This document shows, piece by piece, positions 50,194 to 57,905 of a stretch of DNA of 64,000 nucleotides. Below the pieces are notes generated by a model that searched no databases, had not been told where the DNA came from, and saw only the letters and a list, made by a program, of their open reading frames with translations. Source of the DNA: Vagococcus vulneris (lineage in GTDB: Bacteria > Bacillota > Bacilli > Lactobacillales > Vagococcaceae); contig NZ_NGJS01000001.1 in the NCBI RefSeq assembly GCF_003950515.1, positions 62,001 through 126,000 of the forward strand, read 5' to 3'. A program made the position numbers and the translations under genes. The stretch's first letter is position 1, and the number at the start of each line of letters is the position of its first letter.

Positions 50194-51122
50194 TGGATAA
50201 TATCAGTAAAGGATTAGAACAAGCGATGAATCAAGGAGAAAGAACTCAAAAATACGATAAAATTCGACAAGAAGTTTTGTCTGATCAGGCAGTTCAGCAA
50301 TTTATTACTGAAAATCGTGATAAGTTAACGGATGATGACATAGCAAGAAGTATGTCCAAACTTTACGAATTTATTCAAGAAAATAAAAAGTTTAAGTTAA
50401 ATGATCCAACCATGATTGCTCCCGGATATGAACCACAGCTTTTTTTAAATTTTCATTTTATTGATGTGACCTATGTGCCAACTAAAGATTTAATAAAACG
50501 TAAAGAGCAGCAAGAAATAAAAAATCGGGTTCGAGCTGTAAACATGCCAAAAGACATACAGCAAGCATCGATTACAGATTTTCAAATAACAAATGAAAGA
50601 AGAGAAGCTTTTACTCTAGTATTGGAATTTATCGAAGCGTATGAAGCAGAGCCTAGGAGTTTTCATCAGGGTCTTTATTTACAGGGGGCTTTTGGTGTCG
50701 GGAAGACATATTTATTAGGTGCTGTCGCAAATGCTCTTGCTGAAAAAGGATTTCGTACCACGTTAATTCATTTTCCAACTTTTGCTGTCGAAATGAAAAA
50801 TTCAATTAAAACAGATAATGTCTTCGAAAAGTTAGAATCTGTGAAGAAAGCGCCTATATTGATGATTGATGATATTGGTGCAGATTCTATGAGTAGTTGG
50901 GTGAGAGATGATATACTTGGTGTTATTTTACAATACCGCATGCAAGAGCAGCTACCGACATTCTTCTCATCAAATTTCAATCTGGAGCAACTTGAAAATG
51001 AACATTTACGCGTAACTCAGCGTGGAGAAGACGAACCGCTAAAAGCTAAGCGAATTATGGAACGTGTGAGATATCTCGCTAAAGAAGTAAATATGATTGG
51101 AAAAAACAGACGTAATGGTTAG
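50193..51122 (+). CDS. dnaI: Primosomal helicase loader DnaI
   Basis: 309 residues; AAA+ ATPase that loads the DnaC helicase. Walker A GAFGVGKTYLLG, Walker B PILMIDDIGAD, sensor region FFSSNFNLEQLE and an arginine-rich end (KRIMERVRYLA). The N-terminal domain normally binds zinc through several Cys in Bacillus/Geobacillus DnaI. No Cys is present here; that region reads KKFKLNDPTMIAPGYEPQLF. ATG 50193 overlaps the dnaB stop. Confidence 0.93.
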   Translation: MDNISKGLEQAMNQGERTQKYDKIRQEVLSDQAVQQFITENRDKLTDDDIARSMSKLYEFIQENKKFKLNDPTMIAPGYEPQLFLNFHFIDVTYVPTKDLIKRKEQQEIKNRVRAVNMPKDIQQASITDFQITNERREAFTLVLEFIEAYEAEPRSFHQGLYLQGAFGVGKTYLLGAVANALAEKGFRTTLIHFPTFAVEMKNSIKTDNVFEKLESVKKAPILMIDDIGADSMSSWVRDDILGVILQYRMQEQLPTFFSSNFNLEQLENEHLRVTQRGEDEPLKAKRIMERVRYLAKEVNMIGKNRRNG

Positions 51123-51159
51123 AGTGTTATGTCATTGAGAAAGTTATCTCATAAACTGA

Positions 51160-51188
51160 TTGACAAAGGAAAAGCAGCCTAGTATAAT
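51160..51188 (+). promoter_or_regulatory. Full-consensus sigma-A promoter for yceD-rpmF
   Basis: TTGACA (51160-51165), 17-base spacer, TATAAT (51183-51188). Confidence 0.92.
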
Positions 51189-51215
51189 TACTTTTGTTGC
51201 TTAAGGAGTGAAAAA

Positions 51216-51779
51216 ATGAAGTGGTCATTAACAGAGCTGAATAAATTCAGAGGGACACAAATTGATTTTGATGAAACAGTTGATATTTTAGAATCATTAA
51301 AACGTCGCGAATCTTCAATAATAAGTATGACACCTGTACATGTTACTGGTTTTATCGATGTTGACCCTACGAGTTATATTGCTCATTATACAATGGAAAC
51401 TATCCTTACTTTACCATCTACTAGGTCGCTAACACCAGTAGATTTACCCATGTCATTAACGATTGATGAAGTCTATATGACAGAGCAGCAGTTAGCATAT
51501 CTTCCATCAGATATATCTGATGAAGAAAAGAGCTTGATTATGCCTTTGGAAAAAGATTTAATCGACTTACAAAACGCAGTAGAAGATTTTATTTTATTAA
51601 ATTTACCACTGCAAGTGCTGACAGAAGAAGAAGAACATTCTAATGATATGCCAAAAGGTGAATTTTGGAATGTCATTTCTGAAGAAGACTACAGTGAAAC
51701 CGTTAAGTCTGAATCAGAATCAACAGTTGATCCTCGTCTTGCAAAATTATCTGAATTATTAAATGAGGATAATAAGTAA
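51216..51779 (+). CDS. yceD: YceD family protein (DUF177)
   Basis: 187 residues, acidic, DUF177/YceD type, as shown by VTGFIDVDPTSYIAHYTMET, LTLPSTRSLTPVD and a C-terminal acidic region ending ARLAKLSELL-like DPRLAKLSELLNED. The usual zinc/Cys motif of plant homologues is absent, as is normal in bacteria. Always next to rpmF; involved in large ribosomal subunit maturation in plants and probably bacteria. 58 bases before rpmF. Confidence 0.88.
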   Translation: MKWSLTELNKFRGTQIDFDETVDILESLKRRESSIISMTPVHVTGFIDVDPTSYIAHYTMETILTLPSTRSLTPVDLPMSLTIDEVYMTEQQLAYLPSDISDEEKSLIMPLEKDLIDLQNAVEDFILLNLPLQVLTEEEEHSNDMPKGEFWNVISEEDYSETVKSESESTVDPRLAKLSELLNEDNK

Positions 51780-51837
51780 GATTGGAATATATGTGTAATT
51801 TTATTGCACGTCTTATTGTTTAAGGAGGTGTATAGCA

Positions 51838-52017
51838 ATGGCAGTACCAGCAAGAAGAACGTCAAAAGCGAAAAAAGCTAGACGTCGTACTCATTATAAA
51901 TTATCAGTACCAGGTTTAACAGCTTGTAGCAACTGTGGTGAAATGAGAAAAAGCCATCACGTATGTCCAGCATGTGGTCACTACGATGGAAAAGACGTTA
52001 TGACAAAAGAAGCATAA
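51838..52017 (+). CDS. rpmF: 50S ribosomal protein L32
   Basis: 59 residues, starting [20 protein letters not shown], with the zinc-binding pattern CSNCGEM ... CPACGHY near the C-terminus (the Zn-containing L32 form). GGAGGTG lies 7 bases ahead of ATG 51838. Cotranscribed with yceD from the consensus promoter at 51160; strong terminator after it. Confidence 0.97.
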   Translation: MAVPARRTSKAKKARRRTHYKLSVPGLTACSNCGEMRKSHHVCPACGHYDGKDVMTKEA

Positions 52018-52037
52018 AACATTTTTAGAAATGTTAA

Positions 52038-52077
52038 AAACCTGCAGACTAACCATGGAAGTCTGCAGGTTTTTTTG
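52038..52077 (+). terminator. Terminator of yceD-rpmF
   Basis: AACCTGCAGACT / AGTCTGCAGGTT stem with a 9-base loop and T-run. Confidence 0.92.
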
Positions 52078-52107
52078 TTTGTCTTAAAAACAGTTAGCAT
52101 AGTTGTT

Positions 52108-53103
52108 TTACATATAAGTTAATTGGAGCCAACGATTCTTTAAATCAATTTCACCAATAAATTCATAGTAGCTTTTACCCATTGCCCAATTTACTTTATT
52201 CTGATTTTTGCTAAATAATAAGTAAAGTTTGTGTTCACAGGTATTGCGCAATAATTGAGGTGTTATATTAGTGGTTAAAGAAAAACGTTGCGAGTACTTT
52301 GTTAACATTAAACGAACCGTCTTTTGATGCATCTTTCCGCTGTGAAGCGACTCGAATAGAAAGAGTTCAACAGTATCTGTTTGAGCAGTCAGCAGACGGC
52401 TGTTAATAAAGTTTCGTAAGTAGCGTTGCGCTTGCATAGGAATAATAATGTGCTGTTCTCTATTTTTACGCCGAACGACAAAAATTTGATGATTTGATAG
52501 ATCAATTAGAGAAATCAAAGCTAAATCCCTTGGAGCTGTTTTTTCTGCGTATTGCTGTGCCTGCCAAGAATCAATAGCATCAAGACTTTCTATACTATCT
52601 AAAAGTGTTACAACTGTATCATCCATTAGATATGTTTTTGAACGCCTTGTTGTTTGAATTAATTTTAATGAATGGTAAACGGGTGTTTCTGTTTTTTTTG
52701 TAATTTCAAGATACCTTGTCCAACGAAGCATAGTAGCTATTTTACGGTTAACACCTTGTTCTGTGTTTGTAAACAGTTGTGTAACTTCTTTGCCGGTTGT
52801 CGTCTTATAGGTTAAAGCATATCGTTTAATGTAATCGAAAAAATTTTCATAATGTTCAAATGGTAAGTTACACATACGGAAATCAGAAATTCGATTTTTC
52901 TTATCTTTTTTTTTCGTGTAAATGAGTAATAAGGATAAATCCTTTACGTATTCGTATACAGTTGCTGTAGAGACAGTTGCCAACATTTCTTGAATAAATG
53001 ACAACATAGTTGGGGTAAAGTTTTGGGTGCGTTCGCGTATCTTTCGTCTAAGTTCAAATTCTTCATTCGGCTCATTAATTATTTGCTCACTGTGATCTGC
53101 CAA
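52108..53103 (-). CDS. Degenerate tyrosine recombinase-like protein
   Basis: 331 residues that align in order with XerS-type recombinases: an N-terminal SAM-like DNA-binding part (TATVYEYVKDLSLLLIY), TAPRDLALISLIDL where XerS has RDLAINALFLGTG, and ITPQLLRNTCEHKLY where XerS has ITPHKLRHT. The first catalytic Arg region (GMRLSEL) is deleted, the catalytic His reads Gln, and the final Tyr box is not recognisable. It is therefore probably unable to cut DNA but may bind it. TTG 53103 has AAAGGGGGC upstream; a TATACT -10 lies at 53134-53129. Confidence 0.6.
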   Translation of the reverse strand: MADHSEQIINEPNEEFELRRKIRERTQNFTPTMLSFIQEMLATVSTATVYEYVKDLSLLLIYTKKKDKKNRISDFRMCNLPFEHYENFFDYIKRYALTYKTTTGKEVTQLFTNTEQGVNRKIATMLRWTRYLEITKKTETPVYHSLKLIQTTRRSKTYLMDDTVVTLLDSIESLDAIDSWQAQQYAEKTAPRDLALISLIDLSNHQIFVVRRKNREQHIIIPMQAQRYLRNFINSRLLTAQTDTVELFLFESLHSGKMHQKTVRLMLTKYSQRFSLTTNITPQLLRNTCEHKLYLLFSKNQNKVNWAMGKSYYEFIGEIDLKNRWLQLTYM

Positions 53104-53199
53104 TAAAAATGCCCCCTTTATTAAGTCCAGTATATCAAACAAGCAGATTACTTTCTAATATTTCAAAAAAACTTTTGATTAAGCAGGTTTCTTGAAGTA

Positions 53200-53309
53200 T
53201 TAGAAATCATAGTCATCTTCAGTCATAGCTTCAGCATTTCCAAAGTTTGTTTGTCAATATCATCTTCAGATTCGTTCCAGTATATGGCTTTATAGTGTAA
53301 GCAGCTCAT
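53200..53309 (-). pseudogene. nrdF: nrdF remnant (internal deletion)
   Basis: On the minus strand, AAAAAGGAG precedes ATG 53309 and a beginning typical of class Ib NrdF (MSCLHYKAIYWNESEDDIDK). About 10 codons later, in another frame, comes NrdF's end (NAEAMTEDDYDF, stop 53202-53200). Some 300 central codons are gone. Confidence 0.7.
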
Positions 53310-53330
53310 TATAAATTCTCCTTTTTATTG

Positions 53331-53570
53331 TTAAATCATACATGATTCGCAAGTATTTGCGGTGGGGATTGCTTGGTTATCCTCTGTGAATGTCCGGATG
53401 TTGTAGTAAAGTGATTTAATGCCTTTCATCCAAGCACATAATCTCGCAAGCGATTTAAGTCGCGTGTAGTTAATTTTAATTGATTGTTAGTTTTCCACTC
53501 ATCAAGACCTTTTAGTAAAGTCAACCCATGAATAAGGTTAAACTCATTAATTAAACGCTGATCAATCTAT
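53331..53570 (-). pseudogene. nrdE: nrdE remnant (C-terminal end)
   Basis: On the minus strand, the last 80 or so codons of a ribonucleotide reductase large subunit: KLTTRDLNRL, then after a frameshift WMKGIKSLYYNIRTFTEDN and the redox-active tail CESCMI followed by the stop (53333-53331). The catalytic barrel is missing. The nrdF start lies 21 bases further, keeping the nrdEF order. Confidence 0.7.
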
Positions 53571-53577
53571 ATAAAAA

Positions 53578-53622
53578 ACACAATATATCGCAACAAATAC
53601 TAATCGATGCAGTATAATGTGT
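53578..53622. promoter_or_regulatory. NrdR-box-like pair upstream of the nrdE remnant
   Basis: ACACAATATAT (53578-53588) fits the NrdR box consensus ACACWATATHT. A weaker second element, TATAATGTGT, ends at 53622, about three helical turns away. They lie just upstream of the remnant in its direction of transcription. Confidence 0.5.
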
Positions 53623-53643
53623 TATTAATTTTTTAACTATCTG

Positions 53644-54225
53644 CTACATTAACTTATGAACATGTTCTTTCAAGACTGGTAGCACATCTGTATCAAACCA
53701 TGGATTTTTACGCATCCAAATCTGGTTTCTAGGAGACGGATGAACTAAAGGGAAATAACGTGGCAAGTAGTGATTATAGTCACGAACAATATCTGTTAGT
53801 TTAACCGATGTTTTCAAGTTTAAATAGTGGTGAACAGCATAAGAACCTACTAAAATAATTAATTCTAAGTTTGGCATTTGCTCAATTAATTTAGGATGCC
53901 ATTTTTCTGCGAATCCTTTACGAGGTGGTAAATCACCAGACTTTCCCATTCCCGGAAAGTAAAAATCCATCGGTAAGATGGCAATTTTATCCGTTGAGTA
54001 GAATTTTTCACGTGATACACCTATCCAATCGCGTAATCGATCACCGCTTTGGTCATTCCAATACATCCGAGATGCTTCTGCTTTTTGACCAGGTGCCTGA
54101 CCAACAATCATAATCGTCGCATTTTTATCTGCGGAGTATAACGGATCAATTCCCCGGTCAGTAAAATCTTTATTCATCGGATCATCTTTAATATCGTTAA
54201 AAATCTCTTTAAGCACATCAGTCAT
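53644..54225 (-). CDS. Uracil-DNA glycosylase family protein
   Basis: 193 residues of the UDG superfamily (short bacterial UdgX/family 4-5-like form). Motif A region VGQAPGQKAEASRMYWND holds the water-activating position; motif B-like PLVHPSPRNQIW is the DNA-intercalating loop with the conserved His. No Cys set for a 4Fe-4S cluster, unlike classical family 4. ATG 54225 is favoured by AAAGGG upstream. Removes uracil from DNA by inference. Confidence 0.8.
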   Translation of the reverse strand: MTDVLKEIFNDIKDDPMNKDFTDRGIDPLYSADKNATIMIVGQAPGQKAEASRMYWNDQSGDRLRDWIGVSREKFYSTDKIAILPMDFYFPGMGKSGDLPPRKGFAEKWHPKLIEQMPNLELIILVGSYAVHHYLNLKTSVKLTDIVRDYNHYLPRYFPLVHPSPRNQIWMRKNPWFDTDVLPVLKEHVHKLM

Positions 54226-54376
54226 ATCAATCACCCTTTAAAAATTACTTGTTTGATATCTATATTTATGATTCTAGACATTAAAAATAAATAAGTCCAG
54301 AATAACGACTTTTAACGTGAATTCATTAAAGATATAGCTTAAAATAAAAGTACTAAGACTAGAAGGAGCGAAAATC

Positions 54377-54853
54377 TTGAGTAATTTTAAAATTTCGATT
54401 CGTGAAATAGAAACTATAAATACAATTCATTGGCAACTTTTGTTAGAAGCTGATCCATCTGTTACTAGTATTGAGAAATATCTTAGAAAAAGTAAAATTT
54501 ATGAGGCTGTTCAAAAAGATGAAATCATCGGTATTCTAACGCTTACTCCACGTTCCATTGAAACCATTGAATTAACCAATATTTCGGTAAGTCAGAAGTT
54601 TGAAAATCAAGGGGTTGGGTACAGCTTACTGACGCATGCTTTAAATGAAACTAAGAAGAAAGACTATCAAGAGATGCTAGTAGCAACAGGAACAACAAGT
54701 ATCAAGCAGCTGTATTTCTATCAAAAATATGGATTCCGTTTTTGGAAAATTAATTCAGATTATTTTACGCAGCACTATTCGGAAAAAATATTTGAAAATG
54801 GACTACTATTAAGAGATCAAATTGTATTGAAAAAGACTTTAGCTGTGGACTAA
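54377..54853 (+). CDS. GNAT-family N-acetyltransferase
   Basis: 158 residues with the GNAT core: beta strand EIIGILTLTPRSIETIELTNISV, the acetyl-CoA loop QKFENQGVGYSLLTHAL (motif A, Q-x-x-G-x-G-like), and IKQLYFYQKYGFRFW. Closest in style to YvbK-type acetyltransferases. Acceptor unknown. TTG start with AAGGAGCG 8 bases upstream. Confidence 0.85.
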   Translation: MSNFKISIREIETINTIHWQLLLEADPSVTSIEKYLRKSKIYEAVQKDEIIGILTLTPRSIETIELTNISVSQKFENQGVGYSLLTHALNETKKKDYQEMLVATGTTSIKQLYFYQKYGFRFWKINSDYFTQHYSEKIFENGLLLRDQIVLKKTLAVD

Positions 54854-54870
54854 AGTCTTAGTATTTTTTA
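54833..54870. terminator. Terminator overlapping the acetyltransferase stop
   Basis: AAGACTTTAG / CTAAAGTCTT stem with a 7-base loop, then AGTATTTTTT. The acetyltransferase TAA (54851-54853) and the convergent gene's stop (54858-54860) both fall in the right arm. Confidence 0.85.
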
Positions 54871-55046
54871 TTCTTATTAATTGTCATAATTGTTAGAGGT
54901 AAAGTTAATAAAACAAACCCAACAACGATATAAAGCACAAGTTGAATTGATTGTGACGTGATATCAAAATAATTAATAATCATAAAAGGAATAAGAATTG
55001 ATATAATATAGCAAATGAATAACTGAACAAAACGTTTAATTGTCAT
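54858..55046 (-). CDS. Two-helix small membrane protein
   Basis: 62 residues: two hydrophobic helices (about 7-25 and 33-53) with Lys/Arg at both ends, indicating both termini in the cytoplasm. No family recognised. GGAGGGC is 9 bases upstream of the ATG, which supports expression. Confidence 0.6.
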   Translation of the reverse strand: MTIKRFVQLFICYIISILIPFMIINYFDITSQSIQLVLYIVVGFVLLTLPLTIMTINKNKKY

Positions 55047-55176
55047 TTTTAGCCCTCCTAGATAGTTAGTTACTGTACCTTAGTTAGTTTAAAATAAAAA
55101 AAATGAAATAGCAAAAAATATTTAGTGAAAATACAAGCAATCTATTATATAATTTTTTATATAAGGAGCGATGAAC

Positions 55177-55407
55177 ATGATAGTCATTGATTTAAACGAA
55201 AATCTGTATGATACAGTTAAAAAATATCCAGAAGTTATAGAGATTATGTACAGTCTAGGTTTCAAAGCAATTGCACAACCTGGAATGCTGCAAACAGCAG
55301 GAAGATATATGACAATTAAAAAAGGTGCACAGATGAAAAAAATAGAATTAAAAAAAGTTATCGAGGTTTTCCAGAAAAATGGGTTTATTGTGGAGGGCTA
55401 TAATTAA
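55177..55407 (+). CDS. DUF1858 domain protein
   Basis: 76 residues, a single DUF1858 domain (LYDTVKKYPEVIEIMYSLGF onward, AQPGMLQTAGRYMTI). In many Firmicutes this small domain is fused to or encoded next to DUF438-hemerythrin-PAS proteins, as here (TAATG overlap). AAGGAG favours ATG 55177 over ATG 55171. TATAAT at 55148-55153 is a good -10 without a recognisable -35, hinting at activator dependence. Confidence 0.85.
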   Translation: MIVIDLNENLYDTVKKYPEVIEIMYSLGFKAIAQPGMLQTAGRYMTIKKGAQMKKIELKKVIEVFQKNGFIVEGYN

Positions 55408-56744
55408 TGGAAAAGTCAATTAAAGAGCAAAGACAAGAGAGAATAGTCGAAATATTGAGTTTACTTCATAAAGGCGGTTCGTTTGAAGAAGCTAAAAAAT
55501 TATTTAACGAAGAGTTTGATGGGGTTGATGTTACGGAGATAACAGCAGCCGAAAGAGCACTCATTCAAGGTGGATTAGATCCTTCTGAGATTCAAAAGTT
55601 GTGCAATATACATGCTGCTGTTTTTAAAGGATCAATTAATGATATCCATCAATCAAATGAAGGATATGGACAACCAGGACATCCCGTACATACCTTGAAA
55701 CTTGAAAATCAAGTACTGCAATCATTGATGTCTGATGAAATAGATGGACTTTTAACAAAGATTGAAGCGGGAGATTGGAGTTTTAAAGAACGTTTAATTG
55801 CTGCGTTAAAAGATTTAAATCAATTGAATAAGCATTATGCACGGAAAGAAACACTAATATTTTCATATATGGAGAAATACGGAATAACCGCACCCCCAAT
55901 GGTTATGTGGGGTGTGGATGACTCAATTCGCGATCAAATAAAAGAAATAAATAAACTTGTACTTGATGAAAAAACAGCATTTAATCCATTAAAAATTAAA
56001 TGGGAAAATCTGAAAAATGAAATAGATGAAATGATTTTTAAAGAAGAAGAAATTATGATACCCATGACTCTCGACATTTTTAGTCTAAATGATTGGGATC
56101 AAATAGCGAAAGATAGTTTTGATATCGGCTTTGCTTACATACCAGATCCGCTTCCTTGGCGTCCCAGTAATGAAAGCCTTATATCAGAATTAGAAAGAGA
56201 GCCTGCACGTTTAGAAGCCATCAATGAGGCTAAAGAAATGACTGAAGGTATAGCTGCTGGATTAAAAGTAAATCCAGATGAAGAAGAGTTAAAAACAATT
56301 TCGTCAAACATTATTTCTGAAAATCATAATTTATCAGAAAGGGAATCTATCGAATTTCCAACTGGTACTCTTCAAATGAGTCAATTGATTCAAATGTTTC
56401 GTTCTATTCCTGTTGATTTAACTTTTGTAGATGATGAAGATACAGTCTGTTTTTATTCTGAGGGAAAAGATCGTGTATTCCCAAGAACCAATTCTGTTAT
56501 TGGGCGAAAAGTAGTTAATTGTCATCCCCCTAAAAGTATGCACATTGTTCAACAAATTCTAGATGATTTTAGAAACAACATTCGCTCTCACGCTGAATTC
56601 TGGATTGACCTTCATGGGAAATATGTTTATATTCAATATTTTGCTTTAAAGGATGATTCAGGTGACTACATGGGTTGTTTAGAAGCAACACAAGATATAA
56701 CTCATATTCGTTCACTTGAGGGTGAAAAGCGTCTAATGGACTAA
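55407..56744 (+). CDS. DUF438 / hemerythrin-like / PAS sensor protein
   Basis: 445 residues. DUF438 at about residues 10-75, a hemerythrin-like four-helix domain at about 85-235 with candidate iron ligands (CNIHAAVF, GQPGHPVHTLKLEN, HYARKETLIFSYMEKYG, KEEEIMIPM), and a PAS domain at about 320-440 (FRSIPVDLTFVDDEDTVCF, GCLEATQDITHIR). No kinase, GGDEF or other output module, so any signal must pass by protein contact or the protein handles oxygen or NO directly. Translation coupled to the DUF1858 gene. Confidence 0.85.
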   Translation: MEKSIKEQRQERIVEILSLLHKGGSFEEAKKLFNEEFDGVDVTEITAAERALIQGGLDPSEIQKLCNIHAAVFKGSINDIHQSNEGYGQPGHPVHTLKLENQVLQSLMSDEIDGLLTKIEAGDWSFKERLIAALKDLNQLNKHYARKETLIFSYMEKYGITAPPMVMWGVDDSIRDQIKEINKLVLDEKTAFNPLKIKWENLKNEIDEMIFKEEEIMIPMTLDIFSLNDWDQIAKDSFDIGFAYIPDPLPWRPSNESLISELEREPARLEAINEAKEMTEGIAAGLKVNPDEEELKTISSNIISENHNLSERESIEFPTGTLQMSQLIQMFRSIPVDLTFVDDEDTVCFYSEGKDRVFPRTNSVIGRKVVNCHPPKSMHIVQQILDDFRNNIRSHAEFWIDLHGKYVYIQYFALKDDSGDYMGCLEATQDITHIRSLEGEKRLMD

Positions 56745-56871
56745 TATCTGTTAATAATGAATTTGTTTTCGAAAATGTATTTTTATTAAACATTTTGTAT
56801 TCTTAAGCATATTATTTGTGCTATCTAAATAATCTATATAAAATAATATATAGAAATAGGAGGGATTCTTT

Positions 56872-57282
56872 ATGAGTAAAAAAATATCAGTATCAACAGT
56901 AATTAATACTGGAGGTCGCGAAGGTGAAAGTAAATCAGTCGGTGGTTTTCTAGACTTAAAAATAAGCAGTCAAAAAAAAGCTGGTTATACTAACCCCGAA
57001 GAATTATTTGCAGCAGGTATTTCGGCATGTTTCAACGGAGCACTTGAGTTTCCGCTTAAAAGAGATGGTCTAGAATCACGTAATCGTGAAATTCGAGCCG
57101 AAGTAAGTTTATTAGGCGATTTGCCTGATTTTCATTCATTACATTTAGCAGTTAATTTAATAGGAAAAATTGAAGGATTAAGCAAAGAGGAAACAATGAA
57201 ATATTTAAAAGAAACAGAAGGTATCTGCCCATATACAAAAGCAATTGAAGGTAATGTTAAAATTAATTTAGTTGCTGAATAG
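56872..57282 (+). CDS. ohr: Organic hydroperoxide resistance protein (Ohr/OsmC family)
   Basis: 136 residues with the two redox Cys of the family: Cys in NPEELFAAGISACFNGAL and Cys in GICPYTKAIEGN. The spacing and the AAGISACF/GAL motif match Ohr rather than OsmC. Reduces organic hydroperoxides with lipoyl or thiol donors. GGAGGG precedes the ATG. No OhrR regulator gene is adjacent. The Fe-S scaffold-like gene follows after 32 bases and may be cotranscribed. Confidence 0.88.
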   Translation: MSKKISVSTVINTGGREGESKSVGGFLDLKISSQKKAGYTNPEELFAAGISACFNGALEFPLKRDGLESRNREIRAEVSLLGDLPDFHSLHLAVNLIGKIEGLSKEETMKYLKETEGICPYTKAIEGNVKINLVAE

Positions 57283-57314
57283 AAAAGAAAATAACACAAT
57301 GATGATGAAAGCTG

Positions 57315-57674
57315 ATGATCAGAATGAGATTAACAATATCCGATGACGTACTAAAAGTTGTACCAGAACTAAAAAAAGGTTTTGTTTTAACTTTAAATGA
57401 TGGTTCTAATGATTTTTCTTCAGCACAAGGGTGCTGTATGATTGGTGAACGGTGTCTTTTAATTCCTACTGATTCTTTGATTGAGCCATTTAATATCGTC
57501 GTTAACAGCAATGTAAGCAAAGTATGGATATCTAAGTACGATACAATGTTTATTAATGGCAACATGACGTTGGATATTAATCCCACAGCAAAAACTATAA
57601 TGTTGCGCAATGATGGAGGTATTATCGATAGTAACGTCACAGTTTATAAAGAGACTGCAACAAAAGTAAATTAA
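57315..57674 (+). CDS. HesB/SufA-like iron-sulfur biosynthesis family protein
   Basis: 119 residues. The beta-rich layout matches the Lactobacillales branch of the Fe-S biosynthesis family: VLTLNDGSNDFSSAQGCCMIG, LLIPTDS, then VWISKYDTMFINGNMTLDI. The canonical three Cys of SufA/IscA are not present, so cluster binding is uncertain. ATG 57324 is an alternative start. Downstream of ohr; a terminator follows. Confidence 0.65.
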   Translation: MIRMRLTISDDVLKVVPELKKGFVLTLNDGSNDFSSAQGCCMIGERCLLIPTDSLIEPFNIVVNSNVSKVWISKYDTMFINGNMTLDINPTAKTIMLRNDGGIIDSNVTVYKETATKVN

Positions 57675-57694
57675 ACTATAATTAATTTAAAGCA

Positions 57695-57730
57695 AGACAT
57701 CTGGAAATTTTTTTCGGGTGTCCTTTTTTT
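57695..57730 (+). terminator. Terminator
   Basis: GACATCTG / CGGGTGTC stem with G-U pairs, followed by a T-run. Confidence 0.75.
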
Positions 57731-57905
57731 GGAAAATAAAAATATTTTGTTTTTTTTTATAAAAAAATTGAAGTAATAATGTTCTTAAATTGAATGTATT
57801 CCGAAAAGTAATTATTTTTTTCTAAATTTGTAAACGTATTAGACGAATAACTTCAGCAATGATATATAGTAAATTAACAATTGACAATATTGGTAAGGAG
57901 ATATT

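Noticed and set aside
57263-57640. 125-residue minus-strand frame opposite the Fe-S family gene
   Set aside because: The plus-strand protein matches a known family in order; the minus frame does not.
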